Part shown: one piece after another, positions 29,889-37,881 of the stretch | How positions within the stretch are numbered: the first letter of the stretch is position 1 | How the letters are laid out: each line of letters starts with the position of its first letter | IMG/VR virus record: IMGVR_UViG_3300032242_002454 | Coordinates: 124,001 to 188,000 of that record | Length of the DNA stretch: 64,000 nucleotides | Source of the DNA: a virus | Direction: 5' to 3' (one strand) | Program-made: the position numbers and the translations under genes | Notes under the pieces: generated by a model | What the model saw: only the letters and a program-made list of their open reading frames with translations | The model's database searches: none | What the model was told of the DNA's origin: nothing

Positions 29889-32579
29889 ATGAAGTTGGCA
29901 GATAGGACGATTGAGACTCACAGCGTTGGTGTTGCAAGTAGGAACCAATTCAATATCGCTCAGACGAGCAAGATGTTTAAAATCCTTTCAGACTCTCTTT
30001 ATTCTGATAAGGTAATGGCAGCAATTCGTGAGCTTTCTACTAATGCTTATGATAGTCATATCTCTGCTGGGAATAGGAATCCTTTTAAGGTTACTCTGCC
30101 CACCGCTGCTAATCCTACCTTTATGGTGAGAGATTATGGTACTGGTCTTAGTCAGGCCGATATGGAGGACTTGTATACAACTTATGGTGCCTCAAACAAA
30201 AATGATAGCAATGATTTTGTTGGTTGTCTTGGTCTAGGGTCTAAGAGTCCGTTTGCCTACACCAAGAGCTTCACCACTGCATCATATTACAATGGTAAGA
30301 AATATACCTATATTGCAGCAATTGATGAGAGTGGTGTTCCTACTCTGAATCTTTTTAATACTGCCGAAACATCTGAGCCTAATGGTCTTGAGATTAGTTT
30401 TGCTGTTAAGCAGCATGACTTTCAAGAGTTCACCGATAAGGCTAAGAGAATTTTCCACTACTTCCGAATGAAACCCATCATTGAGGGTGGTGTTGGTGGT
30501 AATCTTATGGATCATAAGTATAGCAATACCAATATCGTTATTAGTGGTGAGGGTTGGAGAGTTTGCCGACTCAATAATGATAACAGTTATTTTCCCAGCA
30601 ATTATCATCGAATTGATAGTGGTATCATCGCTATCATGGGAAATATTGCGTATCCTGTTCAAACCGCACAGATTGTTGGTCAAGAAAAGGAAGAAATGCC
30701 CGACCATATTCAGAAGTGGAATAGGGCTTTCCAGAAAGCAGATATTGATTCTTGGAAGAGTTTTGTGGGAGAGATTCTTAACTCTGGTCTTTATCTTGAA
30801 CTGGATTTTGGTATCGGTGAACTTGAGATGGACGTTAGCCGCGAAGGTTTGCAGTATACCAAGGATGTAATTAAGGCTCTTCGTAAAAAGACCCAAGAAA
30901 TTTACATGGAGATGAAGGAAGAATTCTCCAAGAAAATTCAAGCATCCAAGACCAAGGTAGAAGCAATTACTTCATATTATACTATGAATGAATTGGCTGG
31001 CGGCTGGGGTGTTGGTGCCACTTGGACTGATCCCAAGGGTAAAGATCATCCGATCAATTCTGGAAATGATTTGGAATATAAAATTCCGGCTGGCAAGAGT
31101 CTGTATGTTTTTAACTATAAGACTGCTGGCTATCGTTCTCGTCGTCAAGTTGCTTTGACAGATAAGATTCATCACGAAACTCTTACTGGTAAAGGTTCTT
31201 ACTATTGGAATAACCAGAGGAAGAAAGGCACGATGGCTTTCTTTATCTGTGACGTTAAGGGTGAAGAAACAGCAAAGAAGATCATCACAAAGTATTGCAA
31301 TAGTAATGATTGTTTTGCCTACTTGATGCTTGATACTAAGGACTATACCAAGAGTGGAGAAGGTTTTGATAAGCTGATCGAAGATGTTGGATCTGAAAAT
31401 CTGCTCAAGGTTTCAGACTACAAACATCTTACTCAAAGTTCTGGCCCAAGAAAGTCTTACAATAGAAATTCTAATGGTAGTGTTAGTGATCAAGACGTAT
31501 TCTTTATTCATGGCTATGATGATGATAGTAAGCAGATTACTAATCCTTATAACGATGCTACTTGTCTAAGAATTCTTTCAGAAGAACAACTGGAAGATTT
31601 TCTAGAGCAGGATGAGATAGTGTACGTTCCTATGCTTCGATATAAGACTGAGGCTGAATCCGGTCATCCTGAGATTAGTGATATTACCACTACTCTTGGT
31701 GATGATAGCTTGAAGTTTATAGTCAAGGATTTGCTGGGAGATAGTAAGATTTATGCTATCAAAAACGCTTTTGTTAAAAAGCTTCAAAATGATGGGTATA
31801 ATCTTGTCAGTTTTAATGAATTCTTTAAGCGTCAGTTGAAGATTGTTGCTCAGAAACATTTTTCAAGTTTGGCTTCTTTCAATGATCTTGTTGAGTTCTG
31901 TAAGAAAGAATATGCAAGCGAAGAACATAAGAACAACCAATATAGATATTATAATCATGGAACTATGGATAAACAGTTCATGTTTCATATGTTGAATATC
32001 TTTGGGTTGAATTATGAAAAGTTTATTGGTAGTAAGACTCTGGTTGAGTGCATAGACACTACTATGCTTATGGAATTCTTTGCTAATACTGTTCATGATA
32101 ATAACTTTAGGATTGAAAGATTTTCTCAATCAGATTATTTCTCTCATATCTCAAGGTTAATGGACAAGGTTAATATCCGATCAGTAGACAGTAAAGATAT
32201 TCGTAAGGCTAGTTTGGCTTACAATGTCTTGACTAGTCTGATTAGTGGATCACTTTATACTGGATCTAATTCTCATAAAGCTGAAACTTATCTGAAAATT
32301 ATTAAGGGTGAGTCTAAGGAAAACTTTAAACTACCAGCAATCTCTAAGATTAGAGAGAGTGTCAGAACTGAACTTGATAAGAACCCTATGCTAAAGTATA
32401 TTCTTGGTAGTCATCAAGTTACTGGAACTCTTACTGATCTAAGAGCTAAGAAGAATCCTATTAATCAGCTTGATGAACGTCATTCCTATTATAATAATGA
32501 TGGTAAGGATTGGATCATGCAGATGAGCCAAGAGAATATTGACCTATTTAGAATTCAGTTGAGTAGTTTAGTCAAGTAG
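29889..32579 (+). CDS. rIIA: rIIA-like GHKL-ATPase protein
   Basis: 896 residues. The N-terminal GHKL ATPase motifs are clear: RELSTNAYDSH (about 44-54, the N-box), VRDYGTGLS (about 78-86, DxGxG) and GCLGLGSKSPFAY (about 109-121). The rest is long and Lys/Asp-rich, as in T4-type rIIA. In T4, rIIA and rIIB are membrane-associated proteins needed to overcome lambda rex exclusion; they are candidate anti-defence factors in other phages. ATG 29889 follows TTTGGAGAATAAAG. An rIIB-like gene follows 93 bp later under its own promoter. Confidence 0.85.
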   Translation: MKLADRTIETHSVGVASRNQFNIAQTSKMFKILSDSLYSDKVMAAIRELSTNAYDSHISAGNRNPFKVTLPTAANPTFMVRDYGTGLSQADMEDLYTTYGASNKNDSNDFVGCLGLGSKSPFAYTKSFTTASYYNGKKYTYIAAIDESGVPTLNLFNTAETSEPNGLEISFAVKQHDFQEFTDKAKRIFHYFRMKPIIEGGVGGNLMDHKYSNTNIVISGEGWRVCRLNNDNSYFPSNYHRIDSGIIAIMGNIAYPVQTAQIVGQEKEEMPDHIQKWNRAFQKADIDSWKSFVGEILNSGLYLELDFGIGELEMDVSREGLQYTKDVIKALRKKTQEIYMEMKEEFSKKIQASKTKVEAITSYYTMNELAGGWGVGATWTDPKGKDHPINSGNDLEYKIPAGKSLYVFNYKTAGYRSRRQVALTDKIHHETLTGKGSYYWNNQRKKGTMAFFICDVKGEETAKKIITKYCNSNDCFAYLMLDTKDYTKSGEGFDKLIEDVGSENLLKVSDYKHLTQSSGPRKSYNRNSNGSVSDQDVFFIHGYDDDSKQITNPYNDATCLRILSEEQLEDFLEQDEIVYVPMLRYKTEAESGHPEISDITTTLGDDSLKFIVKDLLGDSKIYAIKNAFVKKLQNDGYNLVSFNEFFKRQLKIVAQKHFSSLASFNDLVEFCKKEYASEEHKNNQYRYYNHGTMDKQFMFHMLNIFGLNYEKFIGSKTLVECIDTTMLMEFFANTVHDNNFRIERFSQSDYFSHISRLMDKVNIRSVDSKDIRKASLAYNVLTSLISGSLYTGSNSHKAETYLKIIKGESKENFKLPAISKIRESVRTELDKNPMLKYILGSHQVTGTLTDLRAKKNPINQLDERHSYYNNDGKDWIMQMSQENIDLFRIQLSSLVK

Positions 32580-32600
32580 TCAGAAATTTCTCAAGACCCC

Positions 32601-32628
32601 TTGACAAGCTTGCCGATTAGTGTAAAAT
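32601..32628 (+). promoter_or_regulatory. promoter for the rIIB-like gene
   Basis: TTGACA (32601-32606), 16-bp spacer with CTTGCCGATTAG, TAAAAT (32623-32628). Confidence 0.8.
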
Positions 32629-32672
32629 GAGAGTATCACAGGTATCGTAACTAAAAACTAGGAGTTTGGATT

Positions 32673-33566
32673 ATGGCTGTTCCGTTTATGTTTGTGGATG
32701 GTAATTTGACGCTGGTTCTTAATAATCAGAGTTATCAGGTGTTGCCAGATCATATCAACTATAAGTTGATTCTGGAAAGACTTCCATCTGCTACGGCAGA
32801 TGAACTACTGGAAGTTGTTGATGTTCAAAAGGCTGTTGCTACTTTTAGCGATGGTCTTGTGGAGATCAAGAATGGACAGGTTCTCTACGAGGGTGAGGAA
32901 GTTCATGGTAGTATCAGTAAGCGTATTCTGGAGTTTATGAGTAAGGGATTGCCTTTTCAACCCCTTGTTAATTTCCTGAATAATCTCATGGAAAATCCAA
33001 GTATGCAGAGTCAAAAGGAGTTGTATGACTTCTTGGAACATGAACATCTTCCCATTACTGAGGATGGTTTCTTCCTCGCTTATAAGGCTGTTCGTTCAGA
33101 CTTTAAGGATAAGTATAGGGGAGTTTTTGACAATAGAGTTGGTAAGGTCTGTGAAATGCAAAGAGCAAAGGTTGATGATGATCGTGGTCGTGGTTGCTCT
33201 AATGGACTTCATGCTGGTGCATTGAATTATGTTGCCAACTATGGAAGTCTTGAGTCTGGAGACAAGATTGTTATTGTCAAGATTAATCCCAAGGATGTTG
33301 TGAGCGTTCCTAGTGACTGCAATTATGAAAAGCTTCGCACTTGTCGCTATGAAGTAGTTGGACAGTATGAGGGTGAATTGCTCAAGCCTCTCTACAAGGC
33401 CGATTTTAGTCAGGATGATTACGAGGACGATGAGGATGATTATCTGAATGACTATGATGAGAGCTATTGGGATCAGTTTGATGATGAAGATGAAGATGAG
33501 GACGATGATCTTGTTGGTGATGAAGATGATTCAGATTTTGATAATGGACTCTACGGAACTCATTGA
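32673..33566 (+). CDS. rIIB: rIIB-like protein with acidic tail
   Basis: 297 residues. An N-terminal beta region precedes a core with EHLPITEDGFFLAYKAV, GRGCSNGLHAGALNYV and GDKIVIVKINPKDVVSVP, which matches the conserved core of phage rIIB proteins. The last 50 residues are dominated by Asp/Glu. It starts at ATG 32673 after CTAGGAGTTTGGATT. The rIIA/rIIB pairing supports both calls. Confidence 0.8.
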   Translation: MAVPFMFVDGNLTLVLNNQSYQVLPDHINYKLILERLPSATADELLEVVDVQKAVATFSDGLVEIKNGQVLYEGEEVHGSISKRILEFMSKGLPFQPLVNFLNNLMENPSMQSQKELYDFLEHEHLPITEDGFFLAYKAVRSDFKDKYRGVFDNRVGKVCEMQRAKVDDDRGRGCSNGLHAGALNYVANYGSLESGDKIVIVKINPKDVVSVPSDCNYEKLRTCRYEVVGQYEGELLKPLYKADFSQDDYEDDEDDYLNDYDESYWDQFDDEDEDEDDDLVGDEDDSDFDNGLYGTH

Positions 33567-33579
33567 AATTAATTAGTTA

Positions 33580-33661
33580 AGGTGGTGTTTGGTAACTTGT
33601 AAGGTAGCACCTATATAGTTTCTGCTATCGTGCAATAACGGTTCGATTCCGTTACCATCTT
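33580..33661 (+). tRNA. degenerate tRNA-like element (possible Arg, UCU)
   Basis: The 3' half is tRNA-perfect: T-stem AACGG/CCGTT (33637-33653) with loop TTCGATT, then ACCATCT pairing with AGGTGGT (33580-33586). The middle does not fold into a standard D- and anticodon arm: the best anticodon hairpin is ATAG/CTAT around TTTCTG (anticodon would be UCU), and GGTAGCA pairs alternatively with TGCTATC. The 82-nt length is near class II size. It may be a decayed or atypical tRNA, or a tRNA-like regulatory element. Confidence 0.45.
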
Positions 33662-33739
33662 TTAGATATTGCTCTTGATAATGATGTTCATTATCCCAAT
33701 ATCAAAAATGTAGGTAGGAAGTTGGAAAAAGGAAAACAA

Positions 33740-34900
33740 ATGTTTAGTGATACTTTGGCTTTTAATCCATTCGATAAGACTCATAGTGCTATTGGAACAA
33801 GAGATCAAATTACTTTGAGGAATAAGTTTTTTGATTCTTTTGGTGGTCAGCAGATTTTCTGTTACAACGGTGATCCTCGTAAGAAGATCAGTAGTATGAA
33901 TCATACGGATCATCTTACCACTGTTGCTATTGCTAATGATAGTCAAGGTGCTGATGCTTACTTCTATGTTAATGGTGGACGTAAACAATATGCTATTAGT
34001 AGAATTCGTGCTTGTTTTGTTGATATGGATGCTGGGCGAGATGATCAGGGTAGCTATTTAAAGCCTAGCATTGTTATGCAAAAGAAGCGGGAGTTCTTAA
34101 ATAAGATCAATAACTTTCCAGTAAAACCAAGCTGGGTTGTTGATACTCGTAATGGCTATCAGTGCTATTGGATTCTAAACCAAAACAATATAAATCCTCA
34201 CAAGACTTATTGGAATGGTATTCAAAAGAAACTTGTGAACCATTTTGGTGGTGATGCCAGAGCTATCAAAATCAATCAGATTTATAGAATCCCTTATACT
34301 TGGTGGAGGAAGGGTTGGGAAGGAAAGCAACCTTATTTTACCAGTATTTTGTCGGGATCGACTGGTGACTGGGTAAATATTGAACAACTTAAAGAAGCTC
34401 TTGATGGCGTTTCTGCTGTGGTCAATGTTATTGCAAATAAGACTAGTGATGAATGGTTTAAGGAATATGCTAAGGCTTATAAGAGGTCTGATGTTACTGG
34501 AGTTCCAGTATCAGTCAATGTTGCTGCAACTATTGCTGATCAGATGAAGTCTCTTAACCTTAAGAACAGCACTGTATTCTGTAATACATATACCAATAGT
34601 ACAGATGATATCAAGAATAAGTATGTATATTCTGGTCATGGTGTTTTCAATAAGGCTTATGGTGATCCTACTCCAGTATCTCCTGTGGTTGAGGACGATA
34701 CAGATTCTCTTGAGACGCTTCCTGCTGACGCTGGGGGCGAGGATTTAGATCTTGACGGTTCCCAGACCAAGCTTTTAAAGACGGTTGTGGAGTTCCTTAA
34801 TCAAGTCTCAACGCCGCTCTACTTTAGCAACAATAGATTCTTGTCTAACTCTGCTAAAGACCTTGCTTCTCAAATTAGTGACAAGTTTTGTATAGGGTGA
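33740..34900 (+). CDS. RepB/PrimPol-like primase-fold protein
   Basis: ATG 33740, after AAAAAGGAAAAC, is preferred over TTG 33722; 386 residues. RACFVDMDAG (about 92-101) is the hhhDhD metal motif of the archaeo-eukaryotic primase fold; SWVVDTRNGYQCYWIL (about 133-148) replaces the s-H motif with a G-Y-Q strand; GDARAIKINQIYRIPYTWW (about 171-189) resembles the R-x-P-G-T-x-N region of RepB-type primases. No helicase domain follows. Likely a replication primase or initiation protein. The N-terminal 90 residues are unique. Confidence 0.65.
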   Translation: MFSDTLAFNPFDKTHSAIGTRDQITLRNKFFDSFGGQQIFCYNGDPRKKISSMNHTDHLTTVAIANDSQGADAYFYVNGGRKQYAISRIRACFVDMDAGRDDQGSYLKPSIVMQKKREFLNKINNFPVKPSWVVDTRNGYQCYWILNQNNINPHKTYWNGIQKKLVNHFGGDARAIKINQIYRIPYTWWRKGWEGKQPYFTSILSGSTGDWVNIEQLKEALDGVSAVVNVIANKTSDEWFKEYAKAYKRSDVTGVPVSVNVAATIADQMKSLNLKNSTVFCNTYTNSTDDIKNKYVYSGHGVFNKAYGDPTPVSPVVEDDTDSLETLPADAGGEDLDLDGSQTKLLKTVVEFLNQVSTPLYFSNNRFLSNSAKDLASQISDKFCIG

Positions 34901-34907
34901 GGGTTTT

Positions 34908-35321
34908 ATGGGACAACAAGATGAAGATTACAACTACGATGATGACTATGAAGATAGTCAGGATAATTTAGACAGTCAGCATAAAAATTATTTCAAGTTT
35001 GATCCTAGTGCATGGGATGCTTGGGGTAAAATGCTATACGAAGCTCTAAATGACATAGTTGAATATCCTTCTAATGTTTGGTATATTGGACATGGATTCG
35101 ATAAAGGTTCGTTACCTGTGAATGATTACTTCTCCAAATCAGGGAACTTTAAAAACTCCCTGTTTTTGGGGAACAATCATTATAAAGAACCAGTCTATAA
35201 AACCAAATACTTTATACATAACAAGTTAGATGTGGCGTATAGAAATCACTTAGTATCACACGCGGTTCATTTTCTTTCGCAACCAAACTATTATATGGGT
35301 ATGTTCGACATACTTAATTAG
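34908..35321 (+). CDS. hypothetical protein with acidic N-terminus, 137 aa
   Basis: 137 residues from ATG 34908. The first 25 residues are Asp/Tyr-rich, the rest Tyr/His/Asn-rich with no motif. It follows the primase-like gene by 7 bp and probably shares its transcript. Confidence 0.65.
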   Translation: MGQQDEDYNYDDDYEDSQDNLDSQHKNYFKFDPSAWDAWGKMLYEALNDIVEYPSNVWYIGHGFDKGSLPVNDYFSKSGNFKNSLFLGNNHYKEPVYKTKYFIHNKLDVAYRNHLVSHAVHFLSQPNYYMGMFDILN

Positions 35322-35330
35322 AGGACAAGG

Positions 35331-35582
35331 ATGTTACCAGCAGCACTATTGTATGTGGCTATGTTCTTCAGTTCATTAACTGAAACTCCTTTTGTTGCAT
35401 ATGATCTAGCAACTCATATGAGCAAAGCACAAAGAGTAGAATGGACAAAAATGACAGATGATGATAATAATGTTAGGTTCACTATTACATTTTATAAGAT
35501 GCCTATATTGGCAGAGCTAGGTTTTGAAAGAACTTTTGTGGATAAACACAATAACTGTCAAACGGAGCTTAATAAAAAATAA
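35331..35582 (+). CDS. hypothetical protein with N-terminal hydrophobic segment, 83 aa
   Basis: 83 residues after GAGGACAAGG. The N-terminus (LPAALLYVAMFFSSL) could be a signal peptide or short membrane segment. The rest is soluble. Function unknown. Confidence 0.6.
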   Translation: MLPAALLYVAMFFSSLTETPFVAYDLATHMSKAQRVEWTKMTDDDNNVRFTITFYKMPILAELGFERTFVDKHNNCQTELNKK

Positions 35583-35818
35583 TGAACACATATTTTGAAA
35601 TTTATTTTAATGAATCATCAGTCAGCAAAGTGTGCGACGCAATGGCTGAAGTTATAATCTTTATTGAAAATTGCACCAATCAAGATAGACGCATACCTGT
35701 CAAGATAGTAGAAAAAGATAAGAAAACAGATAGGATCGTAGTGGTGTACAAACCCGTCCTGTCTGCTAAACTGGAATGGGTCAGCATCCCAAAGTACGAA
35801 GGGGAAACAATAGTATAA
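35582..35818 (+). CDS. hypothetical protein, 78 aa
   Basis: 78 residues, one-base coupled at both ends. Mixed alpha/beta pattern with a basic middle (VKIVEKDKKTDRIVVVYK). Function unknown. Confidence 0.65.
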   Translation: MNTYFEIYFNESSVSKVCDAMAEVIIFIENCTNQDRRIPVKIVEKDKKTDRIVVVYKPVLSAKLEWVSIPKYEGETIV

Positions 35819-36252
35819 TGAAGAACGAAAAATGGTTTTTTATAAGTAACTTTGAAGAATTTGTTGACCACTCAAGAGCTTTAGTTTTTAATTTATTTGG
35901 ACAAGTTAATGAGATAGCCGCAGATTCTTTAACTGCTTCTTTATCAACAATGAGTAAAGAAGAAATAGAAGAAATGGATACTACTCTTAGTCATGAAGAA
36001 GCGTCAGTTATAGTAAAGAATCATGCTAGAAAACAAATCAATAGAAATACTAAAGAAATTAGATATTCATTGACAGATAAAATTTTAGAAGAAATTATTG
36101 AAGATCTGAATGGAAGAATGGTTAGTAATATTTTGAATACCTTGGTTAACAAGGGAGTTTTGGATAGTGGATACGACAGTGAAAAAAACGATTTCATTTT
36201 TTGGGTGAAAGAAGATGCCAACAATCAAAAAGAAACTCCTGAGACCGATTGA
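35818..36252 (+). CDS. hypothetical protein, third member of the 16818/17179 family
   Basis: ATG 35818 overlaps the previous stop; the open frame from 35776 is rejected. 144 residues. The C-terminal part (MVSNILNTLVNKGVLDSGYDSEKNDFIFW) is the diverged counterpart of the CAWDDE..NEMIFW domain in the tandem pair at 16818-17553. Function unknown. Confidence 0.65.
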   Translation: MKNEKWFFISNFEEFVDHSRALVFNLFGQVNEIAADSLTASLSTMSKEEIEEMDTTLSHEEASVIVKNHARKQINRNTKEIRYSLTDKILEEIIEDLNGRMVSNILNTLVNKGVLDSGYDSEKNDFIFWVKEDANNQKETPETD

Positions 36253-36643
36253 TCAAGATATTCATTTCAAATATAGATGTTATGAATGTTCTTTAGATCA
36301 TTGGTTATCAATTAGGGAAACTCAAACAAAGGGTTTTAAAATAGTATGTGATTGTGGACAAATCCTAAAGGTAAAACTTATAGAAAAAATTGAGATAGTT
36401 TATCAGAAAGTTATCAAGAAAGAAATTCCTCCTGAGCCAGATAAGCCAGAAGAATTACCAAAAAAATCAGAAACTATTCCAATAGATTTACTGTCACAAT
36501 GTTGTACAATATTACTTGGTTATGGGTTTGATATTACTGAAGGTGAAGACTTAATAGTATCAACTTTTAATGAAAACCCTACTTATATTTGTGTAGATTT
36601 AATAAAACAAGCTTTGAAAAAATTTGGAGAAAAGAATGGCTAA
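36215..36643 (+). CDS. zinc-ribbon protein with RuvA domain III-like C-terminus
   Basis: 142 residues. YRCYECSLDHW and VCDCGQILKV (residues about 21-53) form a zinc ribbon; a Pro/Glu/Lys linker follows; the last 50 residues (LLSQCCTILLGYGFD, then DLIKQALKKFG) resemble RuvA domain III, with its LGY turn and final LIREALR-like helix, which contacts RuvB. The N-terminal RuvA domains are absent. It directly precedes and overlaps (8 bp) the RuvB-like gene, supporting a partner role. Domain call is by eye. Confidence 0.5.
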   Translation: MPTIKKKLLRPIDQDIHFKYRCYECSLDHWLSIRETQTKGFKIVCDCGQILKVKLIEKIEIVYQKVIKKEIPPEPDKPEELPKKSETIPIDLLSQCCTILLGYGFDITEGEDLIVSTFNENPTYICVDLIKQALKKFGEKNG

Positions 36644-37553
36644 TGCAATCAGACCTACTCGTTTTAGTGAAATTATTGGACAATCAGAAGTTGTCACCAG
36701 ACTCAACATCGTGGTTGCCGGTTGTAAAAACTCTGGTGGTGTGATGCCTCATCTTTTAATAGACGGCCCACCGGGGCTAGGAAAGACCACCATAGCGAGT
36801 GCTATAGCTACTGAGATGGGAGTGAACCTATATACCATCAATGCGGCGACTATCCGTGGTATTAAAAATATTTTGCCATACATCATGGGTATGGAAAAAA
36901 AATCTGTTCTTTTTATTGATGAAATTCATCGCCTGCCAAAAATTGTGGAAGAATTTCTCTATCCAGTAATGGAAGATTTTGTTCTTAATATTACTGTCAA
37001 AGATGAACAGGATAAAGAAAAGCCAGAAACCATTGAGTTGCCAATATTCACTTTAGTTGGAGCAACAACCAGCGGAGGATCTTTGAGTCAGCCATTTTAT
37101 GATAGATTTCAAATCAAGGAACATTTGTCATTCTATAGTGAAAGTGATCTAGCTAAACTAGCAGGGTTAAATGCGCAAAAGCTCGGACTAATGATAAGCG
37201 ATGATGATCTGGTTGAAATTGCCAAAAGAAGTAAAGGTACTCCAAGAATCTTAAATGGTAGGTTGCAATGGTATAAGAATTGTATAGCCTATTATACAGA
37301 GAAAAAAATGAGTGTGGATGAGATCTTTAATAGTCAGGGTATTGATAAGGACGGTTTGGATGTGTATGATAAGATGTATCTGAAGGTTCTTGCTAAGTCT
37401 AAGGGTGCTGGATTAGGTCTAAAGAGTATTTCTGCTTTAACTGGAATTGCTATGGATACTATTGAGAATAGCATTGAACCATATCTAGTACGAAAAGGTT
37501 TTGCCATAAGAACCCAAAAGGGACGAGTGATAGGCTCATATAAACATGAATGA
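36636..37553 (+). CDS. ruvB: RuvB-like Holliday junction helicase
   Basis: 305 residues from ATG 36636 (GGAGAAAAGA upstream). RPTRFSEIIGQ start, Walker A GPPGLGKTT (44-52), Walker B DEIHR (95-99), GATTSGGSLSQPFYDRF (sensor 1/arginine-finger region) and a C-terminal winged helix with GLGLKSISALTGIAMDTIENSIEPYLVRKG, all as in RuvB. RuvB drives branch migration at Holliday junctions. No RuvA or RuvC is visible, only the RuvA-DIII-like gene before it. Endonuclease VII at 19533 could supply resolution. Confidence 0.92.
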   Translation: MANAIRPTRFSEIIGQSEVVTRLNIVVAGCKNSGGVMPHLLIDGPPGLGKTTIASAIATEMGVNLYTINAATIRGIKNILPYIMGMEKKSVLFIDEIHRLPKIVEEFLYPVMEDFVLNITVKDEQDKEKPETIELPIFTLVGATTSGGSLSQPFYDRFQIKEHLSFYSESDLAKLAGLNAQKLGLMISDDDLVEIAKRSKGTPRILNGRLQWYKNCIAYYTEKKMSVDEIFNSQGIDKDGLDVYDKMYLKVLAKSKGAGLGLKSISALTGIAMDTIENSIEPYLVRKGFAIRTQKGRVIGSYKHE

Positions 37554-37878
37554 AATATCAGTATCAATAAACTTACCCACCATTATTTTCTTCTCAAGCA
37601 CACTCCTAATCTTAGGGGTGTGTTTGTTTTTAATCGGCTATTTTGTTGGTAAGCAGTCTAGTGCTGGTGTATGTAATACTGTTGGTTATACAAAACCCAC
37701 GAGCTTTTTTCAAGAACAGAAAAAGGATAAAACAGTTGTCTCTATTGATGACACTAAATATGTGGTTGATATTAAGACATCTGAAATGGAAAAAAAATAT
37801 GAATCTTTGGGCGAAATAAAAGAATCTGAAGAAGATATAATCAGTTCTATAAATAAACTTAAAAATATGAAAAGGTGA
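37546..37878 (+). CDS. single-pass membrane protein, 110 aa
   Basis: Overlaps the RuvB end by 8 bp. Residues about 8-33 (IIFFSSTLLILGVCLFLIGYFVG) are a transmembrane helix; the tail is charged and coiled-coil-like. It sits between RuvB and the actin-like ATPase. Function unknown. Confidence 0.6.
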   Translation: MNEISVSINLPTIIFFSSTLLILGVCLFLIGYFVGKQSSAGVCNTVGYTKPTSFFQEQKKDKTVVSIDDTKYVVDIKTSEMEKKYESLGEIKESEEDIISSINKLKNMKR

Positions 37879-37881
37879 AAT

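Noticed and set aside
30282-30941. 219-codon open frame on the minus strand within the rIIA-like gene
   Set aside because: It lies opposite a strongly supported gene with catalytic motifs, has no ribosome binding site and has a composition typical of an antisense shadow.
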